The translations under genes and the position numbers were made by a program. The notes below the pieces were generated by a model that did no database searches, was not told the DNA's origin, and saw only the letters and a program-made list of their open reading frames with translations. From assembly GCF_029931775.1 (NCBI RefSeq), contig NC_079312.1, forward strand, positions 11,477,821 to 11,541,820: 64,000 nt of DNA, read 5' to 3'. The DNA is from Euleptes europaea (Eukaryota > Chordata > Lepidosauria > Squamata > Sphaerodactylidae). Positions 51,061 to 61,353 of the stretch are shown here, one piece after another. How positions within the stretch are numbered: position 1 is the first letter of the stretch; each line of letters starts with the position of its first letter.

Positions 51061-51305
51061 AGGAAAGGGGTATTCATGGCTTCTAGATAAATGGATACTA
51101 GTCATGATGCATACCTATTCTCTCCAGGATCAGAGGAGCATGCTTATTATCTTAGGTGCGGTGGAACACAGGCAGGATGGTGCTGCTGCAGTTTTCTTGT
51201 TTGGGGGCTTCCTAGAGGCACCTGGTTGGCCACTATGTGAACAGGCTGCTGGACGTGATGGGCCTTGGTCTGATCCAGCAGGGCTTTTCTTATGTTCTTA
51301 TCTCT
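51060..51305 (+). mobile_element. Non-LTR-type repeat tail
   Basis: The segment ending GGGCCTTGGTCTGATCCAGC and AGGGCTTTTCTTATGTTCTT is a recurrent sauropsid repeat whose short terminal reiteration (TTCTTATGTTCTTAT) is like that of CR1/L2-group elements. The family is not settled. Confidence 0.4.
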
Positions 51306-51344
51306 TGTTGGGTCTTCCTCTTTTCCTGCTGCCTTCCTAACCTT

Positions 51345-52105
51345 CTTAGAATCATACAAATGGAGACGGCCATACAGGCCACCTAGTCTAACCCCCTGCT
51401 CAGCCTGGAGCATCCCCGAAAAGTAAGGTTGCCATCCTCCAGGTACTAACTGGAGATTTCCTGCTATCACAACTGATATCCAGCTGATAGAGATCAGTTC
51501 ACCTGGAGAAAATGGCCACTTTGGAAATTGGACTCTATGGCAGTGAAGTCCCTCCCCAAAACCACCCTCCTCAGGCTCTGCCCCCAAAACCGCCTGCTGG
51601 TGACAAAGAGGGACATGTCAACCCTACTGACAAGTGTTTGTCCAGCTGCTGCTTAAAGACCACTAGAGAGGGGGCGGTCACCGCCTCCCTAGGCAGCCGA
51701 TTCCTCTGTCGAACAACTCTTCAGGGGGGGGGGAATTCCCTAATATCCAGCCAGCACCTTCTGCTGATAATCTATACCCATTATTCAGAGTCTTGTCCTC
51801 TGCTGACAACAGGAACAGCTCCCTGCCCTGCTCCATATGACAGCCCTTCAAATGCTGAAAGAGAGCAATCAACCTCCTCTTTACAAGATGAAACATTCCC
51901 AAGTCCTTCAGCCTTTCCTCGTAGGGCTTGGTCTCCTGGCCCCGATCATCCTTGTCGCTCTCCTTGGCACCCACTCTGTTCTGTCCACATCCTTTTTGAA
52001 GTGAGGCCTCCAGAACTGCACACAATATTCCAGGTGCTGTCTGACCAATGCCTTGTACAGCTGGACTATGACATCTTGTGATTTGGACATGACAAGCTAT
52101 TTGCT
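51345..52105 (-). mobile_element. CR1 LINE fragment, unit 4, split by a hAT element
   Basis: The minus-strand translation [20 protein letters not shown] (about 51990-52060) is the C-terminal part of CR1 ORF2. The 3' end is at the left (AGAATCATACAAATGG). It is the unit 4 counterpart of 36532-37045 but more diverged, and it is interrupted at 51424-51626. Confidence 0.8.
51416..51634. mobile_element. hAT MITE inside the unit 4 CR1
   Basis: The element 51424-51626 begins TAAGGTTGCCATCCTCCAGG and ends ATGTCAACCCTA. The 8-bp duplication (CCGAAAAG / CTGACAAG) is preserved at six of eight positions. It is a clean relative of the outer element at 2127-3012. Confidence 0.75.
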
Positions 52106-52512
52106 TGTCCCTTTCTCCCCATCTTAAATTATGCTGACCTTAACTCAGTCCTCACTGCTGGGGTGCTTTTGGGAGGTACTATCTGTAGCGTTGTGCAGTC
52201 CAAGCAACCGATCATCTGTGGTGGCATAAGAGTACAAGCTGTATCAAAATTAATTTTCCCCCTGGTGTACTTTCCCCTGAAGTTTAGCAACGTTTCTGTA
52301 GCTCATGTCATTTTCTAACATGTTATTTTATTTCTGTTAAAAGGTTTAGGATTTAGAGCCCACCAAGCAAAAGGCCCCAGAACACAGGCAGTTGATAAAG
52401 TGGCTCCCATATTACCAGCTGCAAGTGCCCCACCCCCCTCAGTCAGTCTGGCCTGCAGCAGGAGAGAGAAGGCCCAGAGCTTGACTGACGGAAACTGCTG
52501 ATTTCTTCGCAG

Positions 52513-52592
52513 GCCCGAGAGAACTAAAGCATCGAGAGCAGCATCTGTACCTGCTGAAGTGTGCTCAGGGGAAGCAGCAGCCCTGCACTTGT
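52513..52592 (+). other. Exon-like block on the plus strand, unit 4, donor altered
   Basis: Homologue of 24245-24324. The acceptor is intact (TTTCTTCGCAG) and one frame remains open (PERTKASRAASVPAEVCSG), but the donor reads ATAAGT, not GTAAGT. Confidence 0.4.
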
Positions 52593-52689
52593 ATAAGTGA
52601 ACATTTTGAACTTGCTCTTGTCTTTGTGTTATCTGGCACTGTTTGGTAGGACTTACATTGGTTCAAAGTGCCCTTTCTGAAGGGCGCTG

Positions 52690-52960
52690 ATGACCCTGTC
52701 TCTGGAAACGTTGCTGCTTTCACATACAGAGCCCTTCATCTCTCATATCTGCAGGACCGCCTCTCCCCCACACGCCACAACAACAGCATTGCTCATCTGA
52801 GCAGGGCATCCTGCAGGTGCTGCCCTAAAAATGGAAAAATCCACAACTGCTCATACACGTGGATTCTCTGTTGTGTCCCCCCCCCCCCATGGATTGGACT
52901 GCCTGAGGAAGTCTGGAAGGCTCCCACTCTCCTGGCTTTCTGTAAGATATGCAGAACTAA
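52690..52960 (+). repeat. LINE-like fragment, unit 4
   Basis: The plus-strand translation WIGLPEEVWKAPTLLAFCKI resembles the terminal part of CR1/L2-group ORF2. Related sequence is at 25590-25815 and 38800-39030. Confidence 0.4.
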
Positions 52961-54702
52961 ATTATTTTCTACACTGATAATAGGGCTGTGCTGGAACTGT
53001 ACTGGAGGACAGCCTGGTCTCCTCCTTCCTGACCCTACTCTGCAAGGGGGCCCAAGAGAGACCCCCCCCTTGCAGCACTGCCCAGCTGGGGGAAGCTTCT
53101 CCCCCCCACTCTTTATCTGCCCAGGCATCTGCCTGTCCAGATATCTCCCAGTCGGGCTACTCGAGCCTCAGTCCTCCAGCTCCCTTACAAGCTCAGTGGG
53201 ATGCCAAAAGGATGAAGCTGGAGACTTCAGGATTTTGCTCCTCCTTTTTGTAGCCTCTGTAGGATCTGTGTCTGTCTGCTTCTTAACCCTTTACTAGGCT
53301 CTTGTGCGCAAAGAGGGGGAAAAGAACTATTTTGATGTGTTTTTTTTTCAAATTAAGGAAAAGATTAAATGTGCCTTTTAAGCCCCAACCTGGTCAAGAA
53401 AATCTGCCCTCTAATCTCAGAAGTGTAAAGTCTGGCTAAGGGTGCTCACTGGGAATGGCAAGGCACTCTATTCATGCTCAGATGCATTGTCAGCCAATGG
53501 AAAACTAGGAAGAATACAAAAGAGACTAAAAATTAGCCTAGTAAGGTTAGGGAACATTCCACCAATGCTTAGAAAATACTAAGTTGTTCAGGTAATAGAA
53601 GACAACACTTGAGCTAGGGCATGAATGTCTTGGCAACCCCATAATGACAGCCAACATTTTACCTGAACAACATTCATTATATTTTAGAAACTGCCAAACT
53701 GACCTAATGTTTTATTGGCAATGGCGCACATTCCCTATTAATTTTAGGACACAAGAGTGCTTTAGCAATGGAAACATTTCAGTAGAAAAATAAACTACTA
53801 GAAAGTTTTCCCACCCCACATCTCTGTCAACCTTCTTTAAAGCACAGAGACCAAGAGAGAGACTTCTGGTCTCCATTGCATGTATCAAGCAGGGATCCCT
53901 CTAGCCCCACTTCTGGGACAGATCAGCCAGGCAGGGTGATGTTCCCTATTACCATCTTGGCTACTTGACAGAGAAGAATATCACTATCTATGGTAGTGAT
54001 GAAGAGTCTGCAGGGACACTTTCCGCCTCCTTCTTCCTTTTCAAGAACAATCCTTCCCTCATGGCCACTGAAGCAGTTGCAATTCCCAAAACCTGCCTGA
54101 AATGCAGGTTGAGAAAGAACCCATATCCAGACTAAACATCTGGTAACAACCTAAGGTTTGCTGTCAGTTTTTTATTAGATTTTTATCATATAAATGGGAG
54201 GTTTCTACACCTCTCCTACAAAAAGAGAAATTTGGAAGTGTGATTATAGCAATCTCACAATAACCAAAAAGCTGATAGTTGGTACACACCCAAACCAACA
54301 GGTAACATTTTCCAAAAACACACACACACACATTAACACTTAGATTTCTGTACCTATCAAACATATTTCTTCCAGAAAGGGTGTCCCTTCCACCCTAATA
54401 TGTAATCCTTACAGCAGTCCTGCACAGTACATTACTCGGGAAATGTAACTGGCTGAAGGACAACAAAATCGCAACCCAAAACTCCAGCTCTTGCACTTTA
54501 CTGACCCTTATCATGAAGGTAGCCAAAGTGGGTCGGCTTCAGTGCTGGGGATCAGTCTGTCAGCATGTGCATATGCTCATCTAGTCTGCAGTTTGTTAAG
54601 TAGATCATTCTGATCCAACTGACAGGTATATCATGTGACTGTGCTGGCATGAACCGGTTTGTTCAGCCAGAGAAGGGGTTTTCCAATGACTCAGCTACAG
54701 GT
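52961..54702. other. Unit 4 spacer and gene 3' flank
   Basis: From about 53280 the sequence is collinear with 25880-26560 and 39090-39780. From about 54480 it resembles 5690-5770 in unit 1. No gene is seen. A short CA repeat lies at 54318-54333. Confidence 0.5.
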
Positions 54703-55602
54703 CTGTAATTCAGGGGTGGGGAACCTTTTTCCTGCCAAGGGCCATTTGCACATTTATGACATAATTCAGGGGCCATACCAGGTGTAGATCTCCCGGTGGG
54801 GTGGGGAGAGGCGAGGGTTGCCAGGTCTCCAGCCACCACCTGGAGGTTGGCAACCCCAGGGGAGGCCACACAGAGAAGGCCTGCGGGGTGCCCCCACTCC
54901 CCCCTCCCAGGCGGAAGGGCAGCCAGCAGTGGGCCCAAGCAAACGAGGTGCCAGGGAGGCGCAGCCCACAGTTGATCGGTAAGGGAGGAAGGAAAACAGA
55001 AAGAGGAAAAGGGAGGGAGAGAGAAAGGGAGAAAGAAATGGAGAGGGAGAAAGAAAGAAAAGGACGGAGGGAGACAAAGAAAAGGACGGAGGGAGACAAA
55101 GACAGAGACAGAAAAAGAGGGAGAAAGAGGGAGAGAAAGGAGAGTGACAGAAAAAGAGGAAGAGAGAAAAGCCTTTCCCCCCCCCCACACACACACCCGC
55201 TGGCCCCATGCGACCGGGCCCTAGCCTCCCCTGCCCACACACACCCGGCGGCGCACAGAGCCCCGCGCGACCGGTCCCCAGTCTCCATGCCCTCTCCTCC
55301 CCAGAGTCCACAAAAGGCCCCCCCCCGAAGCCCAATCGGCTCCTGCATGCATGCTCTGCCGCCGGGAGCCGCCAGCCTCTTTCCCCCTCCCTCTCGCTGC
55401 TCAACAGCCGACAGTCGGCGAGAGGAGGTCCAAAGGGCGCCGCAGCGCCGCTGTAAGCCGTGGTGCCAGGAACACCCTCTGGGAGGGCCAGCCTGCGCCC
55501 CGCCTCTGCAGCAGGGTCCCAGAGCTCCCGAGGGCCACAAAAAATGTCCTCGGGGGCCGCATATGGCCCCCGGGCCTGAGGTTCCCCACCCCTGCTGTAA
55601 TT
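54703..55602. mobile_element. hAT-type non-autonomous transposon, 884 bp
   Basis: The element 54711-55594 has ends CAGGGGTGGGGAACC and GGTTCCCCACCCCTG and a perfect 8-bp duplication CTGTAATT at 54703-54710 and 55595-55602. Its termini match those of the PHKA-bearing element. The interior includes a purine-rich GA tract (about 54985-55165) and a CpG-rich block (55200-55500) that could be captured host sequence, though I recognise no gene there. Confidence 0.9.
54985..55165 (+). repeat. Purine-rich GA tract
   Basis: An almost uninterrupted GGGAGAAAGA-type low-complexity run inside the hAT element. It explains the long overlapping open frames reported by any ORF scan here. Confidence 0.9.
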
Positions 55603-56163
55603 GGATAGAAATGATTGTGTATGTGTATATAGGTTCATGCATTGTATATAGAATTGTCTGTTAGGGCTAAGCTGATGTCTGGCTATTCTGAACAAAGAAA
55701 GTAAAACTGCATATAGGCTGTGTAAATATTGTAAAATAAACTGTACATAGCAGAACCTGTGTGGAGTGAAATTGCTACCGGATAGACTCCTGAATTCCAG
55801 CTTATGGCTGCGAGCGTCACAGTTGTGGCATGAGGTACATTCTCAAGCGCCTGCAAGATTGATTTTATACACAATTGAGAAACACTCGCCACACACTTCC
55901 ATGGCACCTTTTAAATGTTTGATTAAGCTCATACCATTAAAAACCACCACAAAACACAGAAAACACAGGGTCTGAATTACCTAATAAAATACTAATCTCT
56001 TTAATAACATACAACCCTTCCTTAGCTGACTTCTCCTTTCTCAAACTAAAAAAGAAACAAGAGTTGCCAACTACCAGGAGGGAAAAGTGTCCTGTCCCTT
56101 TAATACAGACTTTATAGGATGTGTACCGCCTTGGCCCATTTCAGCTCCCCATTTCCACACGCT

Positions 56164-56403
56164 AAACCCTGACCCGGATGGCCCAGGCTAGCCTGATCTC
56201 ATCAGATCTCAGAAGCTAAGCAGGGTCAGCCCTGGTTAGTATTTGGATGGGAGACCACCAAGGAATACCAGGGTTGCTGTGCAGAGGAAGGCACTGGCAA
56301 ACCACCTCTGTTAGTCTCTTGCCATGAAAACCCCAAAAGGGGTCGCCATAAGTCGGCTGCGACTTGAAGGCACTTTACACACACACACACACAAAAAAAC
56401 CCT
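56164..56403 (+). mobile_element. 5S-rRNA-derived SINE
   Basis: The head reads like a 5S rRNA gene (GATCTCATCAGATCTCAGAA, then GGATGGGAGACCACC). It is followed by a tail with GGCAAACCACCTCTGTTAGT and GGCTGCGACTTGAAGGCACT and a CA/A run. A short duplication AAACCCT flanks it (56164-56170 and 56397-56403). The empty site in unit 1 is near 6060-6075. It is not a functional 5S gene. Confidence 0.8.
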
Positions 56404-56470
56404 CTATGAAAGCGGCAGGATTTCTCCTCTCCCCTCAGGCCTGTTAGCAACACTAATGCAGACATCTTTC

Positions 56471-56702
56471 CAAAATAAAGTGATTTCACAGTGGGTAGCC
56501 GTGTTAGTCTGTCTGCAGTAGTAGAAAAGAGCAAGAGTCCAGTAGCACCTTAAAGACTAACAAAAATATTTTCTGGCAGGGTATGAGCTTTCGTGAACCA
56601 CAGCTCAGCTGTGGCTCACGAAAGCTCATACCCTGCCAGAAAATATTTTTGTTAGTCTTTAAGGTGCTACTGGACTCTTGCTCTTTTCTACAAAATAAAG
56701 TG
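56471..56702. mobile_element. Near-perfect palindromic SINE-like insertion
   Basis: The insert 56483-56690 is flanked by CAAAATAAAGTG at 56471-56482 and 56691-56702. The sequence 56521-56607 and its inverse complement 56608-56690 pair over about 85 bp with one mismatch and almost no loop. The left arm alone continues into the 5' head of the repeat (CACAGTGGGTAGCCGTG). Confidence 0.82.
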
Positions 56703-56836
56703 GTGAGAGGAAAACAGAATTTTCTCAGTCTGCTTTTGGGCGGGGTGTGTGTGTGTTATATGGTTAAGGTAAGGTTTCTGTGCAGATGCAAGTTCTTTCC
56801 AAGGGTTTACATGGTTTAGACCTTTCCCCCCATCTT

Positions 56837-57130
56837 TTAGAAGTGAAATAAAAGGAAGCCTCTTTTCACAGCCTTAGCAGTCACATGGTTTCCTCTTGTG
56901 TACATTCTTAGATGCCTTAACAGATGGACTTTCTGACGGAATTTCTTCTCACATTCTGAACATACAAAAACAAAAGGTTTCTCCTCTGTGCGGATTTTTT
57001 GATCCTGTTGAAGATGGCTACTTAATCTGAATCTCTTTCCACATTCTGAGCATTCAAAAGGTTTCTCACCTGTGTGGATTCTTAGACGCCTTCGAATAAT
57101 TTTAAATTGGTTTTGGTCTATTGACCACAA
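56837..57130 (-). pseudogene. Zinc-finger gene copy 4, two-finger remnant
   Basis: One complete-looking finger lead-in ([18 protein letters not shown]) has lost the final histidine positions (QDQKIRT). A second finger ([20 protein letters not shown]) precedes a tail [19 protein letters not shown] that matches sequence just past the end of copy 1. No SCAN, KRAB or promoter remains for this copy in the window. The array therefore ends here, and its terminus is more like copy 1 than copies 2 and 3. Confidence 0.85.
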
Positions 57131-57306
57131 TAAATGAATAAATGATTGATAGATGCCTTAGAACAGGGGTGGGGAACATCAGGCCCGGGGGCCGTTTAAG
57201 GCCCACAAAGTCATTTGGTCTGGCCCTTGGTGGGTCCAGGCAGATCTCTAGCTCAGAAGGATCTAAGACTGGTGATCCGCCCCCTCCTACAGACAGGAAC
57301 AGCCTC

Positions 57307-57633
57307 TATTCAAGGCGGATGTAGGTTATTTTTGATCTAATTCAAACGAGAGAAGTAGAAATATTATTAAGGATATTGATTTAGATCAAAATAATTGTAA
57401 TTAGATGGATATAAGAAATATATTATAATGAATTAGAATTTAAATGCAAAGGGGACAATATTAAGTTATCAAATAGAGGAAGGGAGAGGGGAAGTCAATG
57501 ACATACTAGCATTAATTAGTTATTTGGTTAAGAAAAATAAGTTTATATCATATAACAATATTATTGAATGATGCAAATTATTGTGATATATAAAATAACA
57601 ATTTTTTTTTAAAAAAAATATTCAAGGCGGATG
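57307..57633 (+). mobile_element. L1 3' end inserted in the hAT copy
   Basis: The insertion 57322-57618 consists of L1 3' sequence ending in an A run and resembles 4312-4606. It is flanked by a perfect 15-bp duplication (TATTCAAGGCGGATG) at 57307-57321 and 57619-57633. The first hAT copy shows the uninterrupted site near 317-332. Confidence 0.9.
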
Positions 57634-57878
57634 CGAGTTTGTTTTGCCGAGAAAAGGAATCCCCCCCCCTTGCAGAAGAGTCCTTAGCTATGGAGCTGCT
57701 AGGACTGCCCAAGAGACTGTGTTAACCCTTTCCCACCCGGGCTGTGGAGAAACGTATTCCCTCTGTACTATAAGAGGGCTGGGGGCGGAAGTGGGGACAA
57801 TGGAGGGGTTAAAGGGCCAGAATGCACCGGGGGGTGGGGAGAGTTCTTAGCCAGTGTGTCCTCATTTCATCCTCGACC

Positions 57879-57940
57879 ATGCAGAGCAGGAGCAACTCCA
57901 GCGTGTGGCTGGATGGCTACGCCCGGCTGGTGCAACAGAC
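57879..57940 (+). pseudogene. Captured PHKA-like first exon, second copy, cut short
   Basis: The translation [18 protein letters not shown], then QQT, matches the exon at 619-696 over 62 bp with three substitutions, one of them changing the protein (G to S) and two silent. The last few codons and the donor are absent because foreign sequence begins at 57941. The preceding leader is about 39 bp shorter than in copy 1. Confidence 0.78.
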
Positions 57941-60900
57941 ACGTGTTGATCCTGTAATGACGTACCAAGGTTGATGGGCTCGTCCAAGTGGCAGCTTTAC
58001 ATATCTCCTCCACTGAAGCTTGCGCGTCGAATGCTGCTGACGTGGCCGCACTACGCGTCGAGTGTACAGTTATCCCTTGCGGGCAGGGAACGTGTGCATG
58101 CTGATAAGACAGTTGTATACATTGCTTGATACATCTGCTTATTGAAGTAGTTGACATCTTGCAACCCTTCTTTGGAGAAGAAATAGAAATGAAAAGCGAG
58201 TCCGATCGCCTGAATGCCTTTGTGCGTTTTAAATAAACTCGAAGTGCCCTTCGCACATCCAAGGTGTGCCAGTCTTTTTCTTTGGGGTGACTTGGTTTTG
58301 GGCAGAAGGAAGGCAACACCAGCTCTTGTTGTTTGTGATAGCTAGCGTTCACCTTTGGTATAAAGGTTGAGTCCGGTTGAAGAACAACTTTGTCGGAATG
58401 GAATATACAGAGGTTATCTCTAGATGACAGTGCCCTTAATTCTGATACTCTTCTGGCTGATGTGATTGCCACCAGGAACACAACCTTCATGCGTAGAAAA
58501 GATAATGGCACCTCCTTTAATGGCTCAAATGGAGGTTTAGTTAGTGCTTTCAGTACCACATTTAGACATCACGTCGGAAACCTATGCAAGGTTGGAGGAG
58601 ACAGGTAAGTAACTCCCTTCAAGAATGTGACTATATGTGGATGTCGAGAAGTGACATATCCATCGAGATGGGTAATGACCGTGGCAATAGCTGCTACCTG
58701 CCTACGTAGTGTAGAAGCCTTTAGGTGTAGGTCTACGCCATCCTGCAAAAAGTTCAGTAGATCAGGTGTGGAGATACTTAGAGGGTCCAGATGTTTCCTA
58801 CAACACATAAAATTATATATACGCTTAGTTGATAATTTTCTGGCCTCCAACATGGTGGATACCACTTCTGTGGAGTATCCCAAGTTCAGCATCTGCTGCC
58901 TCTCAAGTCCCAAGCGGTCAGTTTTAACCACGCCGGGTCCGGATGCAGAATGGGCCCTTGGTGAAGGAGATCCTCTGTCACCGGTAATTCCCACGGTGGT
59001 TGAGTGGACAGTTCTCTTAGTGCAGGAAACCAGGGGCGTCGGCCAGTGCGGGGCGATCAACACAACCTGAGCCCTTTCCTTCCTGATTTTTCTGAGGACT
59101 TTGGGCAGGATCGGGAGTGGCGGAAAGGCATAAAGTTTCTCCTTTGGCCAAGGAGTCTCCAGGGCATATATCCCTTCGGCTTCGTGGCCTTCGAACCTCG
59201 AGAAGAACCTTCTTAGCTGTCGATTTTTTGACGTTGCAAAGAGATCCACTGTTGGTCTGCCGAACCTCATGTGGACGAGGAGAAAGATATCCCTGTTCAG
59301 ATACCATTCTCCTTCGTCCACTTGCTGCCTGCTCAGCCAATCTGCTTGCGAGTTCTGGACGCCCTGGATGTGTTCTGCTTTTATGGAGGCGAGGTGAACT
59401 TCGGCCCAGTTGAGAGTGCGTACAGACTCCGCGTGGAGGGAGGAGGAACGAGACCCTCCTTGTCTGTTTAGGTGAGCCTTTGCAGAGACGTTGTCTGTTC
59501 TCACCAAAACATGTTGTCCCTCTAACAGTGGTTGGAATTTGAGGAGGGCTTTGTGGATTGCCCTCAATTCCAACCTGTTGATGTGCATGTGGGTCTCTGT
59601 CTGATTCCACTGACCCTGGGCAATGTGTTGCTGGAGGGTGGCCTCCCATCCCCTCAGGCTGGCGTCTGTGAATAACTGCACGGACGAATCCCTGATGTAC
59701 GGGAGACCCTGGGATAGATTGGATCCCTTGGTCCACCACAACAGGCTCTCCTTGACCTGAGGCGTGAGCACGAGGCGTGGATTCTTTTTCTGAATTATTT
59801 GAATCTGAAAGGGTTTCAGAAACCACTGAAGAGCTCTCATGTGAAGTCGAGTCCATGGGACCATGTCTATGCAGGCCACCATGAGACCTTGGAGTCTGAC
59901 TAGGGTAGAAAGTCCCGTCGATTTTGATGATCTTGTGGCCTTGGCCAGGGTCCGTAAGGCGTTGATTTTGTCTTTGGGAAGAAACATCTTGTTCTGTCTC
60001 GTGTCTATAATCGCACCCAGATGATGGATCGACTGGGGAGGTGAGGTGAGGCTCTTGTCCATGTTTACAACAAAACCGTGATGAATCAGGGTCTGAATGA
60101 CTGTTTGTGTGTGGCTTCTTGCTAACGACTCCGAGGGGGCACTCACCAAGATGTCGTCCAGATAGGGGAAGATGTGAATCCCCTGCTCTCTCAAAATCGC
60201 CACGAGATTGACCAGAACTTTGGAGAAGACCCTCGGCGCTGATGTTAGACTGAAAGGGAGTGCCCTGAGCTGTAGATGAAATTGGCCATGAGGGAATTGA
60301 AGGTACTTGCGGTGAGATGGATGGATCATGATATGTATGTACGCTTCTTTCAAATCTATCGAAGTTAGAAAGACTTGAGGACGAAGGGCTTCCACTATGG
60401 ATCTGAGTGTTTCCATTCTGAAGTGTTTCTTGTAAACAAATTGGTTGAGGAATTTCAGATCCAAAATGGCTCTCCAGTCTCCATTTCTTTTTGGCACCGT
60501 GAAAAAGAAGGAGTAGACCCCGGTGCATCTTTCTGAGTCTGGCACTTGTTCTATGGCTTGTATGTCCAATAGGTGTTGAACTGCCGCTTGAGTCCGTAGG
60601 GCCTTTTCCTGATTGCAGGAGACTGGAGAAACCAGGTAACGATTTGGGGGGAAGGTGTGAAATTCTATTTTGTACCCTTGACATATCAGTTGACGTGTCC
60701 AGTTGTCTGTTGTGGATGAGGTCCATGCTGTCGCGAAATGATGCAGTGGCCCCCCCACTGGTGTTAAGTTGAAGTCATTGTTTTCCTTGCTCATCTCCGA
60801 ATCTTGATGATTTGTCAGATCCCTGCCCACTGAATGAAGCCCCTCTCCCAAACCTAGAACCCTTTCTGAAGGATCCCCGTCCAGAACTCCAGGAAGATCT

Positions 60901-61260
60901 TCTGCCATCTGACCTAGGTCGTGCCATGGAATGAGATGTTCTGAAGGGTTGAAAGGAATGTGAAAAGGATGGCTTCCCATCCTTTTTGATGTACTTGGGC
61001 AGGGCCTTCTTTTTGTCCTTGGTTTCTACAAGGATGTCATCAAGTTTGGGACCAAACAGTTTTCCTCCTTCAAAGGGGTACCCCAGAAGTATGGCTTTGG
61101 ATCCACAGTCAGCCGACCATGATCTGATCCAAGCCGCCCTCCGTGCTGCAGATGCTGCCGCCAGGGATCTAGCCGTGAAGGACAAGGAGTCCAGAGTAGC
61201 ATCTGCCATGAAGTTAGAGGCCTTTAACAGACTTTTTAAACGACAAAGACTTTTTAAACG
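57941..61260 (-). mobile_element. DIRS-type retroelement fossil
   Basis: A tyrosine-recombinase retroelement of the DIRS order on the minus strand, broken by a small number of lesions and incomplete at its ends. Parts in order: a gag-like basic, serine-rich region (about 60.8-61.25 kb); a reverse transcriptase with YLDDILVS (about 60.16 kb); an RNase H (LFTDASLRGWEATLQQH region, about 59.65 kb); and a tyrosine recombinase (about 57.95-58.75 kb). The last shows the arginine motif ARRVSELRAL, HSTRSAATSAA and the HYRIN tyrosine. DIRS elements integrate by recombinase and leave no target duplication, and none is seen. The left end abuts the PHKA-bearing hAT copy and the right end abuts Gypsy-type sequence. 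The good preservation suggests a moderately recent copy. Confidence 0.88.
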
Positions 61261-61353
61261 ACAAGGTTCCAGAGGGGGGCTTGCCTCGTTTGTGGTGAAC
61301 TGGGCCACTTTGCGGCAGCTTGTCCTCAATGCCCGGAGACTTCTCGCCCCAGC

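Larger units (their letters stand above)
57164..57940 (+). mobile_element. Second hAT copy carrying the PHKA exon, interrupted
   Basis: It begins CAGGGGTGGGGAACATCAGG and follows the element at 175-879 through the captured exon. An L1 tail is inserted at 57322-57618. Homology stops at 57940, where DIRS-type sequence begins. The right terminus was not found in the window. Confidence 0.85.

Noticed and set aside
54663-55695. Two 300-residue open frames rich in serine, leucine and phenylalanine, and the opposite-strand RE-rich frame
   Set aside because: They are translations of a GA-rich low-complexity tract inside a hAT element.
56172-56290. 5S rRNA gene
   Set aside because: Only the head resembles 5S rRNA, it continues into a SINE tail and is flanked by a short duplication with an empty site in unit 1.
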